A stretch of 64,000 bases of DNA. It comes from Gerris lacustris (taxonomy: Eukaryota; Arthropoda; Insecta; Hemiptera; Gerridae). Positions 1-12,300 of the stretch are shown here, piece after piece. Location of the stretch: contig OX578277.1 of assembly GCA_951217055.1 (NCBI GenBank), forward strand, positions 102,861,511 through 102,925,510, read 5' to 3'. The notes under the pieces are model-generated. The model searched no databases. It was not told the origin of the DNA and saw nothing but the letters and a program-made list of their open reading frames with translations. The first letter of the stretch is position 1. The number at the start of each line of letters is the position of its first letter. The translations under genes were made by a program, and so were the position numbers.

Positions 1-864
1 GCAGGTTATAAATATGATACAAACAAGCTCGAAAAAGCTGTGTCGCCAACCTGATTTCAACAACTTCATTACATTAGCCATTCATTCTCTACTATTTATA
101 AAATAATTAAGTTGGTAATCCTTCTTTTTCTCCATACTTTTACTTTTTCTCCCTACTTTTGAGTTCTGGAAAGAAAAGTCATATTTTAGTCCCTCTAAAC
201 TAATCCAAAATCATAACTTTTCCTCCCTACTGGAGATAAAAATATATTCTTAATCTACTCCCCAAGAACTTCTTCATCGTTCGAAAAACAAACATAAATT
301 AAATTCATGTTTATTAGTTACATATTTATTTTACAATGTTCTGATACTTATATAATATACATTTAGGTATCTACTTCTTAATTGTTATTTTATTCACATA
401 GGACTTGAATTTTGTACCAGGCTGCGTCGGGTATTTTAGCTAGTAAATATAAAATTACTGTTCCCTCAACAAGTGCGTTTGTGAAATTGTAATGGTATGC
501 AATATATCTTTCGACTATTCACGTATTTTTTTACTCTTTCATATTATACTCGACTTATTCATTCATATTTCGTGATTGTCCACATTTAAAATTCGTGAGA
601 TTAGCTTCTAATACAGTTGTGAGAATAATGTGATAAATTAAACAGTGGAAAATAAATAAAAATATGTAAGGAGGTAAAGGCCAGTCTCACTTAAACCTAT
701 ATTTAGAGATTAAAGACGCCGAGGAGCCTAGTAAATATAAATAAAGACAAATATATAAATAAACACGAATTAAATAACTCGAGAATAGTTTGTTTTCCTC
801 ACGCTCTACTCTAGAATCTAATATATTCGTTATATTTACAAATAAAAGTCAATCAAAATCACCC
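1..864. other. AT-rich DNA, no gene seen
   Basis: No coding pattern, RNA gene or structured repeat is recognisable. The base composition is like the rest of the intergenic DNA in the window. Confidence 0.5.
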
Positions 865-871
865 TATATAT

Positions 872-958
<87 letters not shown>
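865..958. repeat. (TA)n microsatellite
   Basis: This is a nearly pure TA dinucleotide tract of about 94 bp with one interruption (TATAAATA) near its start. It is a simple repeat; its length is probably polymorphic. Confidence 0.95.
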
Positions 959-963
<5 letters not shown>

Positions 964-1399
964 TTATTTATACCAATAATAATCAATTTGTCTCACTACT
1001 TAAAATCATAACTATTGGTAAAAATTAACCAGGAAATTATATCGAGGACACAAGCAACAATTATTACTAAACGACAAAATAATATTAACTCTATTAAACA
1101 CATTTTAACTGTTTACTACGTCATGCAACATCGAATTAGAATGGATAGTTGCAAAAGAGAACTATATTTCTTGTAACTTTGTTGTGTTGTTTGGTCTGGT
1201 TCTGTCCTTGGCATTGATTTTTTAGTTGTTTTTTTTCTTGTCCGTTAGCTGAAAGGGGGACCAACCCGACCAGACGGTTACAAGGAACCGCATCCTTGAA
1301 ACTGACTAATACTCACTGAGAAGGAAGCCATTAACTAAATCTTCTAATACTCTTTTGGTTTTAATGCATCTAATTAAAGGTTAAGAAAGGTTAGGAGAA

Positions 1400-2480
1400 T
1401 AGTCAGCCAATTAGTGTGGCACATAGCTTCCCCGCGTCCTATTTCGTAATACTGTAATGATTTTATGCTTTTACAACCTATTATTGTCAAATTTATTTTA
1501 TTCTCCCCCGTTTTTTTGAATCTGTCAAAATTGTTTTTTTTTTTTTTTTAAATTTATATGTTTAGGCTATGGAACATAAGTCAAAAAGTTACGTTACTTT
1601 TAGCTTAAAAACTCAGAAAAGTATAACAGGGAGTTAAAAAGCTATAGGAGGTGTGTAATCCAGTCTCCAGCTGTTGGGCCTCCCTCCACGTCATAGGGCC
1701 GAAGAGAGTCGAAAACATTTATACGTGTGACAGGGAGTTAGAAAAGTACAGGAGGTTGCCATCAACTCTCAGCCCTCTCGGCCTACCTAGTATGAAGGCA
1801 TATTAACAATTCGTAGGAGGCGGGCCGACGCCTTTGAATTCAGTATTATGTAATCAAGCCGCGGCAGTGCCGGTGTGGAGATAAGAATAAAAATTATCTT
1901 CCGTCTACTTTTATCAATTACTTGAATAAATTACCGATTATATTTCATTTTATGTCGGTAGTTTACGCAGAGCGAAAACATGAAAATGTCTCACTGTCTT
2001 GCGGACTCGTGACTCGTATGCAAGAAGTTTTTTACATTAATTAAAGTATCAATTTAGCAAAATTTAAAAGAGTGCAAACGGTTAAACTAATCAAGGGCGA
2101 TCTGCGGACTACATTCGACAAATTTTCTATATTTCATAAAAAGTCTGCTAAAAACTTTTAAAGATATACATGGGTGTAAATAAATGTATGTTTATGCTCA
2201 TGTAAAAGAGAAACAAATGAGCGCAGAAGGTTGAAACTTATATAACTTATATAACTTAGACCAACAATGAGCTAATTATGACCTACCATCCAAATTAAAT
2301 TGAAATCAGACGTTTAGTTTTTAAGAATGTTGGTTCGCAAAACTCTAGCAACAGAAAGACAGGCAGACGGAACCAAAAATGTTTCCTGGTGTCTGAAACG
2401 GATTTCTGTTTCTGAATTTTTGAAATCGGGGACAAATAAAATAATCTTTTTTCAGAACGATCACATAAACTATGTGAAAT
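1400..2480 (+). repeat. Interspersed family A, copy 1 (interrupted)
   Basis: The copy starts with a GTGTGGCACATAGCTTCC block, passes through TCTGTCAAAATTG and resumes at about 2027 with AAAGTATCAATTTAGC, then GTGTAAATAAATGTATG and AACGGATTTCTGT. Compared with the uninterrupted copy at 2500-2935, about 480 bp (roughly 1546-2026) are inserted. Other copies are near 40.2, 42.4 and 44.5-46.1 kb. The family has no visible coding capacity and its class is unknown. Confidence 0.7.
1626..1835. repeat. Imperfect tandem duplication, about 104 bp
   Basis: ACAGGGAGTTA..AAAG followed by AGGAGGT occurs at 1626 and again at 1730. It lies in a locally GC-richer patch inside the segment that interrupts family A copy 1. 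No function is apparent. Confidence 0.5.
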
Positions 2481-2499
2481 AACGACAAAAAAAAAATAG

Positions 2500-2935
2500 A
2501 CTGCCAATTGGTGTGGCACATAGCTTCCTCGCATCCTATCCACGTACTTTATTGATTTTATGCTTTTACAAGCCATTATTGTCTAATTGGTCAAATTGTT
2601 TCCCCCGTTGTTTTTTTTAATCTGTCAAAATTGTTTTGATTTTTTACACGAATTAAAGTATCAATTTAGTAAAAGTTAAAGAGCGCAGATGGTTCAAATT
2701 AATCTGGGGCTATCTGCTGGTTACTTTCGACACACTATAAAAGTTTCATTCAAATCAGATAAGTACTTTTGAAGCTATAGGTGTAAATAAATGTATGTTT
2801 GTGCGCATGGGGAAGAGAAACAAATGTGCGTAGAAGGTTGAAACTTAGATGGGACCAACAATAGGTAATTATGGTCTACCACCCATTATGGCTTACCATT
2901 CGGTAAGCTCGGAAGCAATTAAAAATAAAATACTG
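2500..2935 (+). repeat. Interspersed family A, copy 2
   Basis: The order of landmarks matches copy 1: GGTGTGGCACATAGCTTCC, CTGTCAAAATTG, ACACGAATTAAAGTATC, GTGTAAATAAATGTATG, and an end near TTCGGTAAGCTCGG. This copy is uninterrupted between CAAAATTG and AAAGTATC, so it is the internal reference for insertions in other copies. Confidence 0.7.
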
Positions 2936-5640
2936 ATAAAATCAGTAAAATTAATATTTCAACAGACGTGAAAATTACATACTAACTTGAACATCAAATT
3001 TGAAATCGCTGAGCGACAATGTTAAGATATTATCTTATTAGTTATCGGATTGTTATCTCTAAGATAACCATTTTTCCGGAAAAACAGATTATCTATTTTG
3101 AGAATACAAGGACTCTCATACATGTATGAGTCAGACGCTTGTTTGTCTGTTCGTCTGTAAAGCAACTGATCTCCAAATGCAGCGACATAAAAAACTTTAT
3201 TATAACTAATAAAGTTATAAACTATATTATAACTCGTTAAACAAAGATCGTGAATCCCCTATTATTATCAATCAAAATGTAATTTTTTTAAAAAAAATAA
3301 TACCGCCATATTAGATTCCCAGTACGTTAAATCAAATTGCTATTCTTATTTTTTCTATGACCCAGCAGACGACACATTTTGCATATTTCTAGTAGCAGCA
3401 GAATATTAAAATATTTCCACTTGTTACTAGAAGAAATATCCTGGTTCGATCCCCTTGGGATGTTTTTTTTTTTTTATCTGTAATCACAATGTTTTTTTAT
3501 CTGTAATAACGAAAAGATATTTTTTTCCGGAAATTTTCATCGGCCTATCATAAGGTATTAGCATGAATTATTTCAAAATTTTAGGAATAGCCATTAGAGG
3601 GTATGTAGTCTTTTATATTTGTCCCTTTTATACCACCTCAAGTTACCATATGACAAATTTTATTTGATCTGTGATAAAATTGTTATTTTATTTAATTTAA
3701 TTATAGGTATCAATATTAACTCAGTATGGAAAAAATTAGGTGGGTTTGCTCATCATCGACGAATCCAATTAAATTAGAAGATCTGACACTTTCATTATAA
3801 AATGTATATAACATCGTAATTCGTAATTCGTCTATGCCTCCCACACAAAATGTTGATGTTTTATTTTCACAAAATGGCATGAAAAATTAAACACTACCCA
3901 CAAGTATTATAATATATTTTTATAATCTACTCTTCAATACCTTTCATTTGACACCTCACTCAAAATTACAAAAAAAAAATTGCGTGACATGAATTATCCG
4001 CCATTTTAAATATGAACAGCTGATAATTTTGAGTTCACTATACTTTTCCTGTGTGCTTGTCAAAATGATCTTTAATACTGCACAATTTCATGTTTTTATC
4101 CCTTTTGATTCAAAAGTTATTGGAATCGTACAGAGTGACAGACAGACACAGTAACGAAACTATAAGGGTTTTTTGGGGGTTTATACCACTGAAACCCTAA
4201 AAAAGAAAACAATTGGTGTTCGATCTTTCAAAAATATTTTTTTTAAAAGGAACTATTGGGGAGCGCCTACGAAGTTAGGGCTAAATTTGATTTTCTTTTA
4301 ATGTAGAAGGGACAATTGATGTAGAGGGGAGATGAATGTAGGGGGAAATGAAATACATAAATGAATTTATGTATTTGAAATATAAGAACCGATTACACAA
4401 TATACTATTATACTGTCTATCAGCCTAAACAAATCTGTGCTATTTTGACAGGACTATATAAACACGTTTTAAAAAAATGATGTTATAATCTTCAACCTTA
4501 TCAAAACTGACATTAAAAAAAGCAAATAAACAGTAAAATGTTTAACAGTGATTAATCTAGTGACAAACAGCCTAAGCAATACCATAAGGGTGAAAAATAT
4601 TAAATGAAATTCCAATACTCCGAAATGAAATCAAGGTTCTACAAAATTTAAATAAGGTGAAGGTTTTATACGGAATTTCACATGATATAGATTTAAAAAT
4701 ACTCAAATTACATGTGTTTAGGTAAAACTATCGTGGAAAAAAATGTGTTCGATTAAAAATCCACACCCATATACATTTTATTGTCATAGCTATAAATAAT
4801 GTAATCAAATAAATCTATAATAGTAGATTATCCAAAAAATTGATAAATATCAGGTAAAAAAAAGGCCACTTCATCAAATAAACTGAAGCAGTATAGCAAA
4901 GTACAAAATATTAAACTATAAAATTAAGGTTACCTATAGCAAATATTACATTTTTCCCCTTATTATTTATTTAATCCTATCATTTATTGTTACCTATAAT
5001 AAAAAAATGATTTGTACAATCATTATTAGTAGTACTTAAGGCAGGATAAAGTAAGGTTGGTTTAATGATACATAATATTTTTTAAATATGACCCTGCTTA
5101 TGATATTTAGTTATTTCTTGATAACGATGTAATTTATAACAAACTTATTCATAGTAATTTAAAAAATGTAATATAATAAGTTACAAAAATAAGAAAACAA
5201 ATTGTGTCATTATTATAGGGAAAAAAATTACTTGTAACTTTTCCTTCCCGGATACAGTTGAAGATTTATCAAATTACGTCATTACTATAACTTGATATTT
5301 ATCGTCACGATAGCTTAGTTATTACTACAGTAAAATACTCATAACGCAAGTAAATGTAATCAATATCATTTACTTGATTATTTTAACTTTTCTACTTCGG
5401 TTGTAACAGATATAACTCCAAGATTATTAGAAGGAGAACATAATTTAGCACGTACAAGATGAAATCATTAAGTATAATATTAATATGTCTCGCGTGTGTT
5501 TCGCTGTAACCAGGAAGAATATAAGGTTATTTTAGACTCGTCAATTATTCGGAATTGTATAAAAATATTAATATAACAAAACACATAAAATTTAATTACA
5601 CCTTTTTAAAATAAATTTAATTACGGAGTTATTTATATTA
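2936..5640. other. AT-rich intergenic DNA, no gene seen
   Basis: There is no convincing exon. A decayed repeat-like stretch with GACAGACAGACACAG lies near 4140, and AGGGTTTT / AAACCCTAAAA ends lie near 4165-4205. Several homopolymer runs are present. Confidence 0.5.
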
Positions 5641-5649
5641 GGAGTGGTG

Positions 5650-7960
5650 AAATAATCAACTTAGTAGAAACAAAAAACAATCTTAGTAAAATGAACAACT
5701 AATAATGTAAACAACAAACTCAGTTGTTATTAAATGAACAACTAATAATGAAAACAACAAACTTAGTTTTAGTAAATGAACAACTAATAATGAAAACAAC
5801 AAACTTAGTTTTAGTAAATGAACAACTAATAATGTAAACAACAAACTCAGTTGTTATTAAATGAACAACTAATAATGAAAACAACAAACTTAGTTTTAGT
5901 AAATGAACAACTAACTTAATCTTACTAAAATAAACAACTATCGGTAGATACAACAAACTTAGTTTTAGTAAATGAAGAAGTAACGGTAGAAACAACTAAC
6001 TTAATCTTAGTAAAATGAACAACTAATAATGAAAACAACAAACTTAGTTTTAGTAAATGAACAACTAACTTAATCTTACTAAAATAAACAACTATCGGTA
6101 GAAACAACAAACTTAGTTTTAGTAAATGAAGAAGTAACGGTAGAAACAACTAACTTAATCTTACTAAAATAAACAACTATCGGTAGAAACAACAAACTAG
6201 TTTTAGTAAATGAAGAACTAATGGTAGAAACAACAAACTTAATCTTAGTAAAATGAACAACTAATAATGAAAACAACAAACTTAGTTTTAGTAAATGAAC
6301 AACTAACTTAATCTTACTAAAATAAACAACTATCGGTAGATACAACAAACTTAGTTTTAGTAAATGAAGAAGTAACGGTAGAAACAACTAACTTAATCTT
6401 ACTAAAATAAACAACTATCGGTAGAAACAACAAACTAGTTTTAGTAAATGAAGAACTAATGGTAGAAACAACAAACTTAATCTTAGTAAAATGAACAACT
6501 AATAATGAAAACAACAAACTTAGTTTTAGTAAATGAACAACTAACTTAATCTTACTAAAATAAACAACTATCGGTAGATACAACAAACTTAGTTTTTAGT
6601 AAATGAAGAAGTAACGGTAGAAACAACTAACTTAATCTTACTAAAATAAACAACTATCGGTAGAAACAACAAACTTAATCTTAGTAAAATGAACAACTAA
6701 TAATGAAACAACAAACTTAGTTTTTAGTAAATGACGACTAACGGTAGAAACAACAAACTTAATCTTAATAAAATAAACAACTATCGGTAGAAACAACAAA
6801 CTTAGTTTTAGTAAATGAACAACTAACGGTAGAAACAACAAACTTAGTTTTAGTAAATGAACAACTAACGGTAGAACAACAAACTTAGTTTTAGTAAATG
6901 AACAACTAACGGTAGAACAACAAACTTAGTTTTAGTAAATGAACAACTAACGGTAGAAACAACAAACTTAATCTTAATAAAATAAACAACTATCGGTTGA
7001 AACAACAAACTTAGTTTTAGTACAATGAAGAACTAACAGTAGAAACAACAAACTTAATCATAGTAAAATGAACAATTAATAATGAAAACAACAAACTTAG
7101 TTTTAGTGTTTTAGTACAATGAAGAACTAACGGTAGAAACAACAAACTTAGTTTTAGTAAATGAACAACTAACGGTAGAACAACAAACTTAGTTTTAGTA
7201 AATGAAAAACTAACGGTAGAAACAACAAACTTAGTTTTAGTAAATGAACAACTAACGGTAGAACAACAAACTTAGTTTTAGTAAATGAACAACTAACGGT
7301 AGAACAACAAACTTAGTTTTAGTAAATGAACAACTAACGGTAGAACAACAAACTTAGTTTTAGTAAATGAAAAACTAACGGTAGAAACAACAAACTTAAT
7401 CTTAATAAAATAAACAACTATCGGTTGAAACAACAAACTTAGTTTTAGTGTTTTAGTACAATGAAGAACTAACAGTAGAAACAACAAACTTAATCATAGT
7501 AAAATGAACAATTAATAATGAAAACAACAAACTTAGTTTTAGTGTTTTAGTACAATGAAGAACTAACAGTAGAAACAACAAACTTAATCATAGTAAAATG
7601 AACAATTAATAATGAAAACAACAAACTTAGTTTTAGTGTTTTAGTACAATGAACAACTAACGGTAGAAACAACAAACTTAGTTTTAGTAAGTGAACAACT
7701 AACGGTAGAAACAACAAACTTAATCTTAATAAAATAAACAACTATCGGTTGAAACAACAAACTTAGTACTTAGTTTTAGTGTTTTAGTACAATGAAGAAC
7801 TAACAGTAGAAACAACAAACTTAATCATAGTAAAATGAACAATTAATAATGAAAACAACAAACTTAGTTTTAGTAAAATGAACAATTAATAATGAAAACA
7901 CAAACTTAGAGTTAGTAATATGTACAACAAATAATGGAAACAACAAACTTAGTGTTACTA
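5650..7960. repeat. 41-42-bp minisatellite array (2.3 kb)
   Basis: The unit contains AACAACAAACTTAGTTTTAG followed by TAAATGAACAACTAACGGTAG, with a 41-bp period in the cleanest part (6841 to 6882). Variants add one A or a GTGTTTTAGT block, and longer composite units recur (for example every 238 bp between about 6079 and 6317). The open minus-strand frames are by-products of the low-stop repeat and show no family features. The array edges decay into unique sequence. Confidence 0.93.
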
Positions 7961-9339
7961 AAAGGAATATCTAATTGTTTTTTATTGAAACAAGGAAATT
8001 GAATTTAAAGACTGGTTTGCCACAAATAACTATTTCTTCTATACGGCTAATACACACCAAGGAGGAGAAAAACAAAACATTTTGGCATGTTTAATGCATT
8101 CTTAGATAGATCAAAGATAGCAGATGGAGTCTTCTTGGCTTAGCCCCAGAAAAGAAGTGAAGACATTAAAATTAAAAAATCTGCTCACGGTCAACAGATT
8201 TGTCATCTCTGTCATATGTTTTTCCTAAATTTTCAAAAAAATGGCTCTTATATAAATGGATTTTTGTAATAATAAATATCTATAATTTAAAGGTTGCCGT
8301 TTGGGGTTCATAACTATTCTATTTAATTATTATTGAATTTTGACAGCGCGGGAAAATAAAAACAAGTGGAGGAATTCCAATTAGAGGAATGGATTTTGAA
8401 TTTGAGAAGGTTGGGGCAAGTATGCAGATACAAATGTTACTAACCCCACTCCTCCCGCACGAGTGGCCAGATAGATGTATGCCTGGTACTTGTATAGGAG
8501 CTGGTACTTTTATAGGCCAGGTACTTGAATTGGCCAGGTACTTGAATAGGCCAGGTACTTTTATAGTACCCCACTCCTCCTAGGGGCTGTATATTTTCCC
8601 TCACTGCATCCAGAGTAGACGCCGGTTCCGAATCAGGTCTAGACACCGAAAACAAGCTCGTGATATGTCAGCTTGAGGAAACCAGGTGATTGCCGCAGTG
8701 GAAGCAGACTGAAATAGGCGCAGTCGTAATGTAAACACAAACACGTAGTTGTCATTTGAAAGTATAGTGTGCTTAATTATAACCACAAAGAGTGTTAATT
8801 TAAAATTAAAATGTGAAAGAATTACTGCTTATTAAATTAATAAGTTAAGGAGTGCATATGAGAAATACCGCCACTTTTCGAGCAGTTCCAAAATGCAGCA
8901 CCAAAAGTATAGACAAAAGGTTGCATCCAATATTTTAAAATAGAAAGGGAGATAGTCTACTAACATTAAAAATAATAATAAACACTGATAAGCGATAAGC
9001 GTTCTTTATTCATTATATTAATATTTAAAAAAATAATCAAAACAAAGAAAAACAAACAAGTAGGAAAGATAAGAAGTATTTGTATATAACCATGAAAAAG
9101 GTTCCATAAGCAACTACAATCTCTAAATAAAAACAACAATAGTTTGTAGTTACAGTGCAGTCCGCACGCGCTGACAGAATCTGAAACAAGAATGATCTAA
9201 ACACTCCGGTAATCTCTGACTCCGAACCCTACGCGCGCAACCAGTTGCCTGCTTCCACAATGCCACGGTCACCCTGCTTTAATTTCACTTTTTAATTCTC
9301 GTGCTTTCAAGCTTGTTTCCTGAGTCTGAACCTTATTCG
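7961..9339. other. Spacer between two tandem arrays
   Basis: No gene is recognised. It contains a short tandem repeat at 8475-8572 and a segment near 8070-8160 (CATTTTGGCATGTTTAATGC) related to 36100-36170, so part of it is an old interspersed repeat. Confidence 0.5.
8475..8572. repeat. Short 17-bp tandem repeat
   Basis: GGCCAGGTACTTGAATA-type units repeat four to five times with small variations (CTGGTACTT, CCAGGTACTTG). The repeat is locally GC-richer. No known function. Confidence 0.75.
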
Positions 9340-12300
9340 GAACCAGCAAGCACTGTGGCCGTACACATAGGTTTGCCAACCTGAGTGTCAAATAACACTA
9401 CTAATTGTAAGAATCGTATAGTTTCTTGTGGTAAGTTTGATCTTACACATAGGTTGGCCAACCTGAGTGTCAAAGTCACTACTAATTGTAAGAATCGTTT
9501 AGTTTCTTGTGGTAAGTTTGATCTTACACATAGGTCGTACACATAGGTTGGCCAACCTGAGTGTCAAAGTCACTACTAATTGTAAGAATCGTTTAGTTTC
9601 TTGTGGTAAGTTTGATCTTACACATAGGTCGTACACATAGGTTGGCCAACCTGAGTGTCAAAAATCACTACTAATTGTCAGAATCGTTTAGGTTCTTGTG
9701 GTAAGTTTGATCTTACACATAGGTCGTACACATAGGTAGGACAATCTGATTGTCAAAAATCACTACTAATCGTAAGAATAGTTTAGTTTCTTGTGGTAAG
9801 TTTGATCTTACACATCGGTCGTACACATAGGTAGGACAATCTGATTGTCAAAAATCACTACTAATCGTAAGAATAGTTTAGTTTCTTGTGGTAAGTTTGA
9901 TCTTACACATCGGTCGTACACATAGGTAGGACAATCTGATTGTCAAAAATCACTACTAATCGTAAGAATAGTTTAGTTTCTTGTGGTAAGTTTGATCTTA
10001 CACATAGGTCGTACACATAGGTAGGACAATCTGATTGTCAAAAATCACTACTAATCGTAAGAATCGTTTAGTTTCTTGTGGTAAGTTTGATCTTACACAT
10101 AGGTCGTACACATAGGTAGGACAATCTGATTGTCAAAAATCACTACTAATCGTAAGAATAGTTTAGTTTCTTGTGGTATGTTTGATCTTACACATAGGTC
10201 GTACACATAGGTAGGACAATCTGATTGTCAAAAATCACTACTAATCGTAAAAATAGTTTAGTTTCTTGTGGTAAGTTTGATCTTACACATAGGTCGTACA
10301 CATAGGTAGGACAATCTGATTGTCAAAAATAACAACTAATCGTAAAAATAGTTTAGTTTCTTGTGGTAAGTTTGATCTTACACATAGGTCGTACACATAG
10401 GTAGGACAATCTGATTGTCAAAAATCACTACTAATCGTAAGAATAGTTTAGTTTCTTGTGGTATGTTTGATCTTACACATAGGTCGTACACATAGGTAGG
10501 ACAATCTGATTGTCAAAAATCACTACTAATCGTAAGAATAGTTTAGTTTCTTGTGGTAAGTTTGATCTTACACATCGGTCGTACACATAGGTAGGACAAT
10601 CTGATTGTCAAAAATCACTACTAATCGTAAGAATAGTTTAGTTTCTTGTGGTAAGTTTGATCATACACATCGGTCGTACACATAGGTAGGACAATCTGAT
10701 TGTCAAAAATCACTACTAATCGTAAGAATCGTTTAGTTTCTTGTGGTAAGTTTGATCTTACACATAGGTCGTACACATAGGTAGGACAATCTGATTGTCA
10801 AAAATCACTACTAATCGTAAGAATAGTTTAGTTTCTTGTGGTATGTTTGATCTTACACATAGGTCGTACACATAGGTAGGACAATCTGATTGTCAAAAAT
10901 CACTACTAATCGTAAGAATAGTTTAGTTTCTTGTGGTATGTTTGATCTTACACAACGGTCGTACACATAGGTAGGTCAATCTGATTGTCAAAAATCACTA
11001 CTAATCGTAAGAATAGTTTAGTTTCTTGTGGTAAGTTTGATCTTACACATAGGTCGTACACATAGGTAGGACAATCTGATTGTCAAAAATCACTACTAAT
11101 CGTAAGAATAGTTTAGTTTCTTGTGGTAAGTTTGATCTTACACATAGGTCGTACACATAGGTAGGACAATCTGATTGTCAAAAATCACTACTAATCGTAA
11201 GAATAGTTTAGTTTCTTGTGGTAAGTTTGATCTTACACATAGGTCGTACACATAGGTAGGACAATCTGATTGTCAAAAATCACTACTAATCGTAAGAATA
11301 GTTTAGTTTCTTGTGGTATGTTTGATCTTACACATAGGTCGTACACATAGGTAGGACAATCTGATTGTCAAAAATCACTACTAATCGTAAGAATCGTTTA
11401 GTTTCCTGTGGTATGTTTGATCTTACACATAGGTCGTACACATAGGTAGGACAATCTGATTGTCAAAAATCACTACTAATCGTAAGAATAGTTTAGTTTC
11501 TTGTGGTATGTTTGATCTTACACATAGGTTGTACACATAGGTAGGACAATCTGATTGTCAAAAATCACTACTAATCGTAAGAATAGTTTAGTTTCTTGTG
11601 GTAAGTTTGATCTTACATGGTCGTACACATAGGTAGGACAATCTGATTGTCAAAAATCACTACTAATTGTAAGAATAGTTTAGTTTCTTGTGGTATGTTT
11701 GATCTTACACATCGGTCGTACACATAGATTGGCCAACCTGAGTGTCAAAGTCACTACTAATTGTAAGAATCGTTTAGTTTCTTGTGGTAAGTTTGATCGT
11801 ACACATAGATTGGCCAACCTGAGTGTCAAAAATCTCTACTAATTGTAAGAATCGTTTAGTTTCTTGTGGTATATTTGATCTTACACATTGGTCGTACACA
11901 TTGGTTGGCCAACCTAAGTGTCAAAATCTCTACTAATTGTAAGAATCTTTTAGTTTCTTGTGGTAAGTTTGATCTTACACATAGGTTGGCCAACCTGAGT
12001 GTCAAAGTCACTATTAATTGTAAGAATAGTTTAGTTTCTTGTGGTAAGTTTGATCTTACACATAGGTTGGCCAACCTGAGTGTCAAAGTCACTAATAATT
12101 GTAAAAATAGTTTAGTTTCTTGTGGTAAGTTTGATCTTACACATTGGTCATACACATAGGTTGGCCAACCTGAGTGTCAGAAATCTCTACTAATTATAAG
12201 AATCGTTAAGTTTCTTGTGGTAAGTTTGATGTTACACATAGGTTGGCCAACCTGAGTGTCAATGTCACTACTAATTGTAAGAATAGTTTAGTTTCTTGTG

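Noticed and set aside
5720..7741. Hydrophobic repeated minus-strand frames in the minisatellite
   Set aside because: They are a low-complexity product of the 41-42-bp unit with frequent frame changes and no support as a gene.
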